Made by a program: the position numbers and the translations under genes. This document shows, one piece after another, positions 7,097-17,480 of a stretch of 55,507 nt of DNA. The number at the start of each line of letters is the position of its first letter. The stretch's first letter is position 1. This stretch comes from an uncultured Clostridia bacterium (GTDB taxonomy: Bacteria; Bacillota; Clostridia; Christensenellales; Aristaeellaceae), in assembly GCA_946408995.1 (NCBI GenBank), contig CAMJUL010000018.1:1-55507 (forward strand), in the 5' to 3' direction. Below the pieces are notes generated by a model. The model had not been told where the DNA came from. It saw nothing but the letters and a program-made list of their open reading frames with translations, and searched no databases.

Positions 7097-8067
7097 TTTC
7101 CGTTCCGGACCGTTTCTGCGCGCTTTTCCTCCGGAGACCTTTCCCCCCGGTTGACCATCCAGATGGAAAGGCTCACCAGCGCCAGGGCCAAAGCATACTG
7201 CCAGAGCGGACGGGTCAGCTCCTGCCGCACGAGCAGCACCCCCAGCGCCACCCCGAAGAGGGGCTGCAGGAACATGTACACGGCCACCCGGGAGACCGGG
7301 TATTTTTTCAAAAGCACCGACCAGAGGCCGTAGGCCGCGGCGGACAGGAAGGCCAGGTACCCCAGCACCCCGAAGCTCTCCGCCCCGTTGGGGAAAAGGC
7401 GCCCGCCCGTGAGAAGCCCCGCCAGGATCAGCGCGAGACTGCCCAGGATGAACTGCCAGCCGCTCAGCGTCACCGGGTCCTCCCGGCGGCCAAACCGCTT
7501 GATCAGCCCCGCGCTGGCCGCGCCGGACACCATGGACAAAAGCAGGAAGCCCTCGCCCTCGAGCCGCAGGTCCCCGACGCTCCCGCCCAGATTCACCACC
7601 ACGATCCCAAGGACCCCCAGGACCCCGCCAAGGGCCTTGCGGGGGCTCATCTTCTCATACCGGAAGACATAGACCGCCATCAGGATGGACACAAAGGCGT
7701 TCAGTCCCTGGATGATGGAGGCGTTGACGCTGGCGGTGTTGGCCACCCCGATATAAAAGAACAGGTACTGCCCCACCGTCTGGAAGAGGGACAGGATCCC
7801 CGCCTTCCTCCAGCCGTCGGCGGAGGGCAGGGCCGCCCGTCTCAACGTCAGGGACCTGAAAACCACCGTCAGGATCCCCGCCAGAAGGAACCGGCAGCCC
7901 GCGAACAGGAGCTGGCTTCCGGTATCCCCGGCCTGAATGTCAAACAGACGGTAGCCCACGTTGATAAACGGGATCGCGCTGCCCCACAGCAGGTTGCAGA
8001 AGATGGCCGGCAGCGCGCAGCGCAAAGTTCTTTGAAGGCATCCCTCCGCCTTCCGTTGGTTTTCCAT
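7093..8067 (-). CDS. DMT-family (EamA) transporter
   Basis: Protein of 324 residues with about ten membrane segments arranged as two EamA halves. The first half starts NLLWGSAIPFINVGYRL and has ASIIQGLNAFVSILMAVYVF. The second contains VLGVLGIVVVNLGG and SRVAVYMFLQPLFGVALG, a typical end-of-domain signature. It is likely a metabolite exporter of the drug/metabolite superfamily in the cytoplasmic membrane; the substrate cannot be predicted. Its stop lies inside the promoter region of the kinase-PqqD gene, and its start is 24 bases downstream of the rarA stop, so it may be the last gene of a rarA transcript. Confidence 0.88.
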   Translation of the reverse strand: MENQRKAEGCLQRTLRCALPAIFCNLLWGSAIPFINVGYRLFDIQAGDTGSQLLFAGCRFLLAGILTVVFRSLTLRRAALPSADGWRKAGILSLFQTVGQYLFFYIGVANTASVNASIIQGLNAFVSILMAVYVFRYEKMSPRKALGGVLGVLGIVVVNLGGSVGDLRLEGEGFLLLSMVSGAASAGLIKRFGRREDPVTLSGWQFILGSLALILAGLLTGGRLFPNGAESFGVLGYLAFLSAAAYGLWSVLLKKYPVSRVAVYMFLQPLFGVALGVLLVRQELTRPLWQYALALALVSLSIWMVNRGERSPEEKRAETVRNGN

Positions 8068-8090
8068 GGATCGGTCCCTTCTTTCAGTTC

Positions 8091-9437
8091 TCAGGCGTCC
8101 CCGGCGGGGCCTTTGCCGCCCCGCCGCTGCGCTTCCTTCCAGGCGCGGATGGCCTCCAGCCGCTGGCCGTATTTTGCCTCCAGTCCCTGGTCGGTGGGCA
8201 GGTAATACCTTTTCTCCGCCAGCGAATCCGGCAGGCAGGTCATGGCGGTCACCTTTTCCGGCGCGTCATGGGCGTACTGATACCCCTTGCCGTAGCCGAT
8301 GTTTTCCATCAGGCGGGTGGGGGCGTTCCTCAGGTGCAGGGGCACCCCTTCCGCCAGGGTGTGCAGGGCGTCCTCCCGGGCCTTGTTGTAGGCCGTTTCC
8401 ATGGCGTTGGATTTGGGCGCCAGGCTCATGTAGACCGCGGCCTCGGTCAGGTGGACGGTACACTCCGGCATCCCGATCATGTGGCAGGCCTGAAAGGCCG
8501 CCACCGCCACCTCCAGGGCCCGGGGGTCCGCCATGCCCACGTCCTCGGCGGCAAACCGCACGATGCGCCTTGCCACATACAGGGGATCCTCCCCTCCCTC
8601 CAGCATGCGGGCCACCCAGTAGACCGCCGCGTCCGGGTCCGAGTTGCGCATGGATTTGTGCAGGGCGCTGATGATGTTGTAATGCTCCTCCCCCTTTTTG
8701 TCGTACATCAGGCTTTTGCGGCTGGTGCACTCCTCCAGGGCCTCCCGGGTTACGGTGATGACGCCCTCCTTCTCCGGGGAAATGGAGACGGTCATTTCCA
8801 GCACGCTCAGGGCGGTCCGTCCGTCTCCGTTGGCAAAGACCGCCAGCGCCCGCCGCAGTCCTTCGTCCATCTCCACCCGTTTTCCCGCGAAGGCGCGCCC
8901 GTCCTTCAGGGCCCGGTCCAAAAGCTCCATCAGGTCCTCCGTCTCCAGGGCCTTGAGGACAAACACCCGGCACCGGCTCAAAAGCGCGCTGTTGACCTCA
9001 AAAGAGGGGTTTTCCGTGGTGGCGCCGATCAGGATGATGGAGCCCTTTTCCACATAGGGCAGAAAAGCGTCCTGCTGCGCCTTGTTGAAGCGGTGGATCT
9101 CGTCCACGAACAGCACGGTCCTTTCCCCGAAGCGGCGGCCCTTTTCCGCGTCCTCCATCACCTGGCGGATCTCCTTGATCCCGCTGGTAACGGCGGAAAA
9201 GTCCACAAAACGGCTGCGGGTCCGGTTGGCGATGATGCGGGCGAGGGTGGTTTTCCCCACCCCCGGCGGCCCCCAGAAGATCATGGAGGACAGGGTGTCC
9301 CGCTCGATCATCAGCCGCAGGATCTTTCCCTCCCCCACCAGGTGCTTCTGTCCGATGAAATCCTCCAGTCCCTCCGGGCGCAGTCTGGCGGCCAGGGGCT
9401 GCATTGTCCGCTCCTCAAAAAACGTCGGCTGATCCAT
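8091..9437 (-). CDS. rarA: Replication-associated recombination protein A (AAA+ ATPase)
   Basis: Protein of 448 residues, typical length for RarA/MgsA. It has PLAARLRPEGLEDFIGQKHL at the N-terminus, Walker A GPPGVGKTT near residue 56, Walker B with FVDEIHRFNKAQQD, and sensor GATTENPSFEVNSALLSRC. The C-terminal oligomerisation part contains DPLYVARRIVRFAAEDVG. The protein acts at stalled replication forks with single-stranded DNA-binding protein. It is 15 bases downstream of the MATE gene and followed closely by the DMT gene, suggesting cotranscription. Confidence 0.95.
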   Translation of the reverse strand: MDQPTFFEERTMQPLAARLRPEGLEDFIGQKHLVGEGKILRLMIERDTLSSMIFWGPPGVGKTTLARIIANRTRSRFVDFSAVTSGIKEIRQVMEDAEKGRRFGERTVLFVDEIHRFNKAQQDAFLPYVEKGSIILIGATTENPSFEVNSALLSRCRVFVLKALETEDLMELLDRALKDGRAFAGKRVEMDEGLRRALAVFANGDGRTALSVLEMTVSISPEKEGVITVTREALEECTSRKSLMYDKKGEEHYNIISALHKSMRNSDPDAAVYWVARMLEGGEDPLYVARRIVRFAAEDVGMADPRALEVAVAAFQACHMIGMPECTVHLTEAAVYMSLAPKSNAMETAYNKAREDALHTLAEGVPLHLRNAPTRLMENIGYGKGYQYAHDAPEKVTAMTCLPDSLAEKRYYLPTDQGLEAKYGQRLEAIRAWKEAQRRGGKGPAGDA

Positions 9438-9452
9438 TTCTTTCCCTTCCCG

Positions 9453-10808
9453 TCACTTTTCCTTTGCCGCGGAAAACGGCCTGCGCCATCTGGACACAAG
9501 GATCGGCACCTCCGCCAGGAGCATCAGCACCCATCCCGCCAGGTTGGCCCAGGCAAAGGAGGAGACCTCCATGCCCGCTGCGGCCAGGGCGTAGACCGCC
9601 GCCACCCTTCCCACCATGTTCATGAAGGTGGAAAACAGGGTGATCTTCATCTCCCCCATGCCCCTGAACCAGCCCTGGATGCCGTTGGTGAAGGCAGGCA
9701 GAAGATACATGAGGCTTGAGAGGGACAGATACCCCGCCCCCAGGCGGACCACCTCTTCCCGGAGCAGGTCCTCCCGGGATACGAACATACCCACCAGGGG
9801 CTTTGCCGCCAGGAAGAACACCGCCCCCAGGATCAGCGCGTAGCCCACTTCCAGCTTCAATCCGCCGCGGAAGCCGGCGCGGATGCGGTCCTCCTTGCCG
9901 GCGCCCCGGTTTTGGGCCAGGAAGGTGGACATGGCGTGGGCGATGTTCTGCTCCGGCGTATAGGCAAAATCGTCCACCCGGTTCACCGCGGCAAAGGCCG
10001 CCGTGGACGCCACGCCCAGGGCGTTGACCTGGCTTTGGATGAGGATCTTGCCCATCTGAAGGCAGGCCTGCTGCATGGCGCTGGTAAAGCCGTAGCTGAG
10101 GGTGGAGCGGAACATGCTCCTTTCAAAAACCAGCCAGCGCCTTCCAAGGCGCAGGGCGGGCACCTTTTTGCGGATATAAACGCAGCAGGCCAGGACGCTC
10201 ACCGCCTGGGCGATCCCCGTGGCGGCGGCGCTGCCCCCCACCCCCCAGTGGAACACCCGGATGAACACCACGTCCATGACGATGTTCGCGGCTGAGGACA
10301 ATGCCAGGAACATCAGCGGCGTCCTGGAATCCCCCATGGCCCGGAGCGCGCTGGAGAAAAAATTGTAGAGAAACGTCAGCGGCAGGCTCAGAAAGATGAT
10401 CCTAAGATACAGCGCCGCATCCGCGATGACGTTTTCGTCCACCTTCGTCAAACGAAGAACGGCCTCCGCCAGGGGAAGCATGGCCAGCATGACGGCCAGG
10501 GAAAACACCAGTCCCGACACCAGGATGGTGGACAGCTGCTTTTCCATGCGCGCCCTGTCCCCGGCCCCGTATTCCACCGAAACCAGGATGCCCGTCCCGA
10601 TGCACATGCCGGAAATAAAGAGCACCGCCAGGTTCATGATCGGGGCTGCCGCGCCGATGGCCGCCAGGGCGGAAGCGCCGATGTACTGGCCGGCGATGAC
10701 CGAGTCCGCCGCGTTGTACAAAAGCTGCAGGAGGTTTCCAAAGATCAGGGGAACCGTAAAAGCCACAAGTGCGGGCACAATGGGCCCGCTGGTCATATCC
10801 TTACGCAT
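9453..10808 (-). CDS. MATE-family multidrug/cation antiporter
   Basis: Protein of 451 residues with twelve membrane segments in two homologous halves. It has the usual N-terminal GPIVPALVAFTVPLIFGNLL and YNAADSVIAGQYIG segments and the FFSSALRAMGDSRTPL motif in the first half. The second half includes the related FTNGIQGWFRGMGEMK. These are typical of Na+- or H+-driven MATE efflux proteins. The start at 10808 follows AAGGAG on the minus strand. The substrate is unknown. It lies just downstream of the rpsU terminator. Confidence 0.93.
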   Translation of the reverse strand: MRKDMTSGPIVPALVAFTVPLIFGNLLQLLYNAADSVIAGQYIGASALAAIGAAAPIMNLAVLFISGMCIGTGILVSVEYGAGDRARMEKQLSTILVSGLVFSLAVMLAMLPLAEAVLRLTKVDENVIADAALYLRIIFLSLPLTFLYNFFSSALRAMGDSRTPLMFLALSSAANIVMDVVFIRVFHWGVGGSAAATGIAQAVSVLACCVYIRKKVPALRLGRRWLVFERSMFRSTLSYGFTSAMQQACLQMGKILIQSQVNALGVASTAAFAAVNRVDDFAYTPEQNIAHAMSTFLAQNRGAGKEDRIRAGFRGGLKLEVGYALILGAVFFLAAKPLVGMFVSREDLLREEVVRLGAGYLSLSSLMYLLPAFTNGIQGWFRGMGEMKITLFSTFMNMVGRVAAVYALAAAGMEVSSFAWANLAGWVLMLLAEVPILVSRWRRPFSAAKEK

Positions 10809-10825
10809 CGGGCGGTCTCCTTCCT

Positions 10826-10860
10826 AAAAAAAGGAGAGGCTTTTTCGCCTCTCCTTTTTT
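10826..10860 (-). terminator. Terminator of rpsU
   Basis: A perfect stem AAAAAAGGAGAGGC / GCCTCTCCTTTTTT with a 6-base loop, directly after rpsU and before the MATE start on the minus strand. Confidence 0.85.
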
Positions 10861-10879
10861 GCTTGCTTGAGATCAGACA

Positions 10880-11053
10880 TCAATACTTGCGCTTCCGAGC
10901 GGCTTCCGCCTTCTTCTTACGCTTTACGCTGGGTTTCTCGTAATGCTCCCGCTTTCTGACCTCAGCCAGTACGCCGGCCCGCGCGCACTGCCGTTTGAAC
11001 CGTTTCAGCGCGCTTTCCAGCGATTCGTTCTCCTTGACGCGAACTTCAGACAC
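10880..11053 (-). CDS. rpsU: 30S ribosomal protein S21
   Basis: A 57-residue basic protein. The N-terminal [20 protein letters not shown], the internal [20 protein letters not shown] and the Lys/Arg-rich tail ([15 protein letters not shown]) match S21 over its full length. The start is GTG at 11053, preceded by GGGAGGG at a suitable distance. S21 is part of the small ribosomal subunit and helps messenger selection. It is a single-gene unit ended by a strong terminator at 10826-10860. Confidence 0.97.
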   Translation of the reverse strand: MSEVRVKENESLESALKRFKRQCARAGVLAEVRKREHYEKPSVKRKKKAEAARKRKY

Positions 11054-11198
11054 TTTGTTTCCCTCCCTTCGCCCTCGCCTGCGACTTACGCCGTTTTCAC
11101 GGCGGTGGCGACCGTAGAGATATTATACAGCTCCGCGGGGAATGCGTCAACCCTTTTTCTGTTTCTCATTGTAACACTTCCTTAAAAACTTTCGTCCG

Positions 11199-12269
11199 TT
11201 ATCGGAAATACCGGTCCCGGGCGGCGCTTTCCGTTTCGTCCGCCCGAAGCCGGCGGAGCAGCACCACAAACCGCTCCATGCCCGCCTCGTCCCGGCAGGT
11301 GACCAGCGTCAGAAGCTCGTCGCTTTCAATGACATCCACGTTGATGCTGACCCGGTTCAGTTCCTTCGCCCTTTGGATGTAGCCCTCAAACTCCGTCCGG
11401 GAGCGGAAGGAGGACAGGTTGAAGTTGAAATAGGTCGGGTCCGCCGGGTCCACCGAGCACACGTACACCGACACCGGGATGTACACGCCCTTCTCATACA
11501 GCGTGTCAAAGTCCACAAAGGGGTTTCCCCGGAGCAGCGTCAGGCTGCCGAGCCGGTGAAGCTCCCCGAACATCTCCCCGCTTTTGAGGTTGTGGGCGTA
11601 GATGATCAGGTTCTTGTCCCTGGGCCAGTCCTTGCAGGTCTCGTCCAGAAAGGCCGTCCCGTTGACGTTCTCCCTGCCGTTGAAATCATGATGGATATAG
11701 TAGTCGTTCTTCCCCCGCACGATGGGAAAGTCGATGTTCTTGATGGCGCGCACCTTCAGCCAGCCGCCCATATCGCTGTTTTTCGCGTACAGCGCGATGT
11801 ATTCCTGCAAAAGCTCCGGGCTGGTCGTCAGGCCCCGGGCCGTCGAAACCGCGGCAGCCACGTTGGGGGCGCTCTGAGGGATCGCCGTGGCGGAACCGAC
11901 CCTCGGGGCGGCCGTCGTCTCCGCCGCCCGGGGGGAGGAAAGCACCACCAGGGCCTCCGTCTCCTCCGGAAGGGGCGCTTCCGTCGGCGCCGGCGCCGAT
12001 GTAGGTTCGAGGGTCGCGCCCACCAAGGCGCGCGCCTCCTCCAGGGCTTCCTTTTCCTGGCGGTTAGGCAGCGCCCAGCGGAAGATCAGGGAGAGCACCG
12101 CCCAAAGCAGCAGCGCGCCCAGCACGCCCAGCAGGATCTTTCCCCGAAAGGACATGCCTTTTCCGGAGGCCTGCCACAGGGCCCCCCGGTTTCCCCGCCG
12201 CCCCTGCGTCCTTTTTCCTCCGGGTCCGCCGTCCGGATTCAGGTTATGGCTTCCCTGCTTCTGCGTCAT
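11199..12269 (-). CDS. srtB: Class B sortase
   Basis: Protein of 356 residues. A basic cytoplasmic N-terminus is followed by one membrane segment (about residues 43-65), a Pro/Thr/Ala-rich stalk, then a sortase domain from about residue 150. Catalytic residues are visible: His226 in IIYAHNLK, Cys325 in TLVTCRDE and Arg333 in MERFVVLLRRL. Features before the His (FPIVRGKNDYYIHHDFNG) are typical of class B. Sortases anchor surface or pilus proteins to the peptidoglycan. No sortase substrate or partner gene is evident nearby, so it is probably a housekeeping enzyme. An extended N-terminal stalk of about 85 residues makes it longer than usual. Confidence 0.93.
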   Translation of the reverse strand: MTQKQGSHNLNPDGGPGGKRTQGRRGNRGALWQASGKGMSFRGKILLGVLGALLLWAVLSLIFRWALPNRQEKEALEEARALVGATLEPTSAPAPTEAPLPEETEALVVLSSPRAAETTAAPRVGSATAIPQSAPNVAAAVSTARGLTTSPELLQEYIALYAKNSDMGGWLKVRAIKNIDFPIVRGKNDYYIHHDFNGRENVNGTAFLDETCKDWPRDKNLIIYAHNLKSGEMFGELHRLGSLTLLRGNPFVDFDTLYEKGVYIPVSVYVCSVDPADPTYFNFNLSSFRSRTEFEGYIQRAKELNRVSINVDVIESDELLTLVTCRDEAGMERFVVLLRRLRADETESAARDRYFR

Positions 12270-12270
12270 C

Positions 12271-12299
12271 TGCTTTTTCCTTCTTTTTTGTGGTATAAT
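12271..12299 (+). promoter_or_regulatory. Extended -10 promoter of the metallophosphoesterase gene
   Basis: TGGTATAAT at 12291-12299 is an extended -10 element with a perfect TATAAT. The -35 region (TGCTTT) is poor. It lies 26 bases before the start codon. Confidence 0.55.
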
Positions 12300-12325
12300 G
12301 GGACAAAACCGTCAAGGAGCCTTCC

Positions 12326-13630
12326 ATGAGAGCACTTGCGCTTTTCCTGACAGCATTATCCTTCATTCTTTCCTTTCCGTCAATCCCCGCCCGGGCCGAA
12401 AATACCGGGGACGGGCTCCATCTGGTCCACTGCACCGACCTGCATTACCTCACCCCCGCCCTGACGGACCACGGGCCCTTTTTCCGCTCCTTCATCTCCG
12501 CCTCGGACGGCAAGGTCATGCTGTATTCCGAGGAGATCACCCAGGCCTTTGTGGAAGAAATGCTCGAGCGCCATCCCGACGCCGTGGTGCTGACAGGAGA
12601 TCTGACCTACAACGGCGAAAGGGAAAGCCATCTGGACCTTGTCAAAAAGCTGACGCTGCTCACAGACAGCGGCATTCCCGTTTGCGTCCTGCCGGGCAAC
12701 CATGACCTGGACTGCCCCAGCGCCATCCTTTTCCAGGGGGATTCCTACCTGCGGGTCCCCAGTGTGGACGCGCAGGAGTTCGCGCGTCTTTACGCCCCCT
12801 TCGGCTACCGGGACGCCCTGAGCCGGGACAGCGCCTCCCTGAGCTACGTTTACGCCCTGCGGGAAAAGCTGTGGCTCCTTCTCCTGGACGTCAACGCCGT
12901 CCCAACCCCCGGCACCCTCCCCGCGGAGACCCTCGCCTGGGTCCGGGAGCAGCTTCAGGCGGCCCGAAGCGCGGGAGTCCGGGTGCTTTCCTTCAGCCAC
13001 CAAACCCTTCTGAGTCATCACGAGCTCTTTCAGACAGGCTACGTCATCCCCAACGGGGACGCCCTGACGGACCTGTACCGCGAATGGAACGTCTCCTGCA
13101 ATTTCTGCGGGCACATGCACTGCCAGCACCTGGCCTTCCTTCCCGCGCCTCAGGAGACGGGCTCCGTCCTGTCCCTTTCCGGAGAGGAAAGGACCGTTTC
13201 CTTCACCGAAGCCGTCACCGGCGCCCTCTGCGTCCAGGAGATCGCCTATGCCGACCTGCTTGTCGCCCCGGGTACGCTGACCTATGCCGTTCATCCCCTG
13301 GACATAAACGCCTGGTGCCAAAGGCACGGCGCTTCCGACGAAAACCTGCTCTCTTTGGACCAATATGCCCGGGACTTTTTCCTTTCCGCCTCCTCAAAAG
13401 GCGCCGAAGCGGCCTTTGAGGGCCTTGCGCAGGCCAAGGCGCTGAGCGCGTATCTCCGGCAGATGAACCTTCTGTTCTTCCGGGGCCGAATGGACCTGCT
13501 TGAGCGGCGGCCGGACCTGGAGGCGCTCCTGGACGCACCGGGAAACCGGACGGCGTACTACATGAAAACCCTTCTGGCCTCCCCGGAGGACCACACCCGC
13601 TTCCGCCTTGTCCTGCCGTCCCTCCCCTGA
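12326..13630 (+). CDS. Secreted calcineurin-like metallophosphoesterase
   Basis: Protein of 434 residues with a signal peptide ending PARAENTG. The five metallophosphoesterase motifs are present in order: DLH (Asp38, His40), VVLTGDLTYNGE, LPGNHDLD, FSHQTLLSH and CGHMHCQH. These bind two metal ions. The region after about residue 280 is specific to this protein and has no recognised fold. It is exported and could hydrolyse phosphodiesters, nucleotides or phospholipid head groups outside the membrane. It is transcribed divergently from srtB, which starts 56 bases away. Confidence 0.9.
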   Translation: MRALALFLTALSFILSFPSIPARAENTGDGLHLVHCTDLHYLTPALTDHGPFFRSFISASDGKVMLYSEEITQAFVEEMLERHPDAVVLTGDLTYNGERESHLDLVKKLTLLTDSGIPVCVLPGNHDLDCPSAILFQGDSYLRVPSVDAQEFARLYAPFGYRDALSRDSASLSYVYALREKLWLLLLDVNAVPTPGTLPAETLAWVREQLQAARSAGVRVLSFSHQTLLSHHELFQTGYVIPNGDALTDLYREWNVSCNFCGHMHCQHLAFLPAPQETGSVLSLSGEERTVSFTEAVTGALCVQEIAYADLLVAPGTLTYAVHPLDINAWCQRHGASDENLLSLDQYARDFFLSASSKGAEAAFEGLAQAKALSAYLRQMNLLFFRGRMDLLERRPDLEALLDAPGNRTAYYMKTLLASPEDHTRFRLVLPSLP

Positions 13631-13635
13631 GGGTG

Positions 13636-13686
13636 GGCAAAGAAAGGGGCCTGACGCAAGAAACGCGTCAGGCCCCTTTCTTTGCC
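13636..13686. terminator. Bidirectional terminator between metallophosphoesterase and dnaJ
   Basis: GGGCAAAGAAAGGGGCCTGACGC pairs perfectly with its complement across a 6-7 base loop, a stem of about 22 bp. It serves both convergent genes. Confidence 0.9.
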
Positions 13687-13709
13687 CGCCGGCCCCGGGA
13701 GGAGTCCGG

Positions 13710-14837
13710 TCAGTTGAAGATCTCCTTGATTTTATCTGCGAAGCTCTTCCTGCCCTCGTATTCCTTTCCGGTGGTGGCCGCCTCGAACTGGCGCAGAAGG
13801 TCCTTTTGCTTTTCGTTGAGGCGCTTGGGGATCTCCACCCGCACCGTCAGGATCATGTCGCCCCGGCCGGAGGAACGCAATTGCTGGATGCCCTCGCCGC
13901 GAAGGCGGAACTGGGTATCGTTCTGGGTCCCTTCCGGAATGTGGTAGGAGGTCTTTCCCCCGCCCAGGGTGGGCACGTCGATGTCCGCCCCCAGGGCCGC
14001 CTGGGTAAAGGAAATCGGCATTTCCAGGTACACCGTGGTCCCGTCCCTGCGGAACAGTTTGTGGGGCTTCACGTTGAAGACCACCTGCAGGTCCCCGTTG
14101 GGGCCGCCGTTCCTGCCCGGCTCGCCATCCCCTCTGAAGGTACGGTAGTTGCCGGTGTCCACGCCCGCGGGCACGTCAAAGGAACAGGTACGCCTGGCCT
14201 TTTTGCGCCCGCTGCCGCCGCAGGTGGGGCATTTGTCCGCAATCACCTTGCCCGTGCCGCCGCAGACGCTGCAGGTGCGCTCCATCATCATGAAGCCGCC
14301 GTTGACCCGCACCCGGCCCATGCCCTTGCAGGTGGAGCAGGTCTTGGGCTGGGTCCCGGGCTTGGCGCCGCTGCCGTGGCAGGTATCGCAGATCTCGTTC
14401 CGGGTAAACTCAAAGCTCTTTTTGCAGCCGAAGGCCGCCTCTTCGAAGGTCAGGTTCAGTTCGATCTGGATGTCGTTGCCGCGCATGGGGGCGTTGCGCC
14501 TTTGGGCGGAGCCCATGCTCCCCCCGAACAGCTGGCTGAAGATGTCGTCCACACCGCCGAAGCCGCCAAAGTCGAAGCCGCCCTGGAATCCGGCGCCGCC
14601 GGCGCCGCCCATGGGATCATCGTGTCCGAAGCGGTCGTACCTGGCGCGTTTTTCCGGGTCGGAAAGCACCTCGTTGGCCTCGTTCAGCTCCTTGAACCTG
14701 GCCTCGGCGTTCTTGTCGTTGGGGTGCAGGTCCGGATGGCATTCCTTGGCCATTTTCCGGTATGCTTTTTTGATGTCGTCCTGGCTGGCGTTTTTATCCA
14801 CCCCCAGAATCTCGTAGTAATCACGCTTTGCTGCCAT
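13710..14837 (-). CDS. dnaJ: Chaperone protein DnaJ
   Basis: Protein of 375 residues. It has the J domain with HPD at 34-36, a Gly/Phe-rich segment, and four zinc-binding CxxCxGxG repeats (CDTCHGSG, CSTCKGMG, CSVCGGTG, CPTCGGSG), then two substrate-binding beta domains. It stimulates DnaK ATPase and delivers unfolded clients. It is the last gene of the hrcA-grpE-dnaK-dnaJ cluster, separated from dnaK by a strong hairpin that probably lowers its expression relative to dnaK. Confidence 0.98.
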   Translation of the reverse strand: MAAKRDYYEILGVDKNASQDDIKKAYRKMAKECHPDLHPNDKNAEARFKELNEANEVLSDPEKRARYDRFGHDDPMGGAGGAGFQGGFDFGGFGGVDDIFSQLFGGSMGSAQRRNAPMRGNDIQIELNLTFEEAAFGCKKSFEFTRNEICDTCHGSGAKPGTQPKTCSTCKGMGRVRVNGGFMMMERTCSVCGGTGKVIADKCPTCGGSGRKKARRTCSFDVPAGVDTGNYRTFRGDGEPGRNGGPNGDLQVVFNVKPHKLFRRDGTTVYLEMPISFTQAALGADIDVPTLGGGKTSYHIPEGTQNDTQFRLRGEGIQQLRSSGRGDMILTVRVEIPKRLNEKQKDLLRQFEAATTGKEYEGRKSFADKIKEIFN

Positions 14838-14897
14838 ACAGACCTCTTCTTTGTCCGTCCGGAGCAGGCTTTCCCCGTCCCGGGCGGAATTTCATCA

Positions 14898-14927
14898 CTG
14901 CCGGCACCGCACAGGCGGTGCCGGCAG
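14898..14927 (-). terminator. Hairpin between dnaK and dnaJ
   Basis: CTGCCGGCACCGC / GCGGTGCCGGCAG, a perfect 13-bp stem with a 4-base loop. On the minus strand it has no long T run, so it may act as a processing or stabilising element or a partial terminator. Confidence 0.55.
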
Positions 14928-14950
14928 TTTTCATATGATTCTGCGATTTG

Positions 14951-16789
<1,839 letters not shown>

Positions 16790-16865
16790 AGTCTTTGTCC
16801 TCCTGTTTCATTGTTTTGATTTTGAATGTATTTCAAACGGCTATGCCGTACCTGCGGAAGGCTTT

Positions 16866-17462
16866 TTATTCCTCCACCACCTGCACCATGGCATGGCGGA
16901 GCACATAATCGCCCATCCGGTATCCCTTCTGCAGCACCAGGCTGACCGTTCCCGGCTCGCCCGCGCTCCGGTCCGCGCGCATCACCGCGTTCTCCAGCCG
17001 GGGGTCGAATTTCTCCCCCTTGCGGTCGATGACGGTGACGCCCCGCTTCTCCAGGGCGCCCATGAGCTGCTTGAGGGTCATGGACACGCCTTCCTTCAGT
17101 TTTTCGTCCTCGCTGGGGGCTTCAAGCGCCCTTTCCAGGTTGTCCACCACGGGAAGGATCAGCTTGATCGTTTCCCTGGCGCCGTCCTCAAAGGCTTCCG
17201 CCCGGGTGGAGGCGTTGCGTTTGCGGAAGTTGTCAAACTCCGCCTGGAGCCGCTGGGCCATGTCCAGAAACTCGTCCCGTTTCCGTTCCGCTTCCTCCAG
17301 GGCCTTCTGCAATCCGTTCTGTTCCGCTTCCTTTGGTTCCGCGGTCTCTTCCGGAGCCGTTTCCTGGGGTTCCATCTGCTCCTCGGGAGCCGCTGCCTTG
17401 TTTTCCTCCACAGTCTTTCGTTCCTTTCCGGCACGTTTTCCTTTAAAACAGGTCTTTTTCAT
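16866..17462 (-). CDS. grpE: Nucleotide exchange factor GrpE
   Basis: Protein of 198 residues. A highly charged, Glu/Pro/Ala-rich N-terminal tail precedes a long coiled-coil (residues about 50-110, containing RLQAEFDNFRKR). The C-terminal beta domain ends in VLQKGYRMGDYVLRHAMVQV, the diagnostic GrpE signature. It exchanges ADP for ATP on DnaK and works as a dimer. It lies between hrcA and dnaK, as in most Bacillota. Confidence 0.97.
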   Translation of the reverse strand: MKKTCFKGKRAGKERKTVEENKAAAPEEQMEPQETAPEETAEPKEAEQNGLQKALEEAERKRDEFLDMAQRLQAEFDNFRKRNASTRAEAFEDGARETIKLILPVVDNLERALEAPSEDEKLKEGVSMTLKQLMGALEKRGVTVIDRKGEKFDPRLENAVMRADRSAGEPGTVSLVLQKGYRMGDYVLRHAMVQVVEE

Positions 17463-17480
17463 AGTGATGCCTCATTCCTT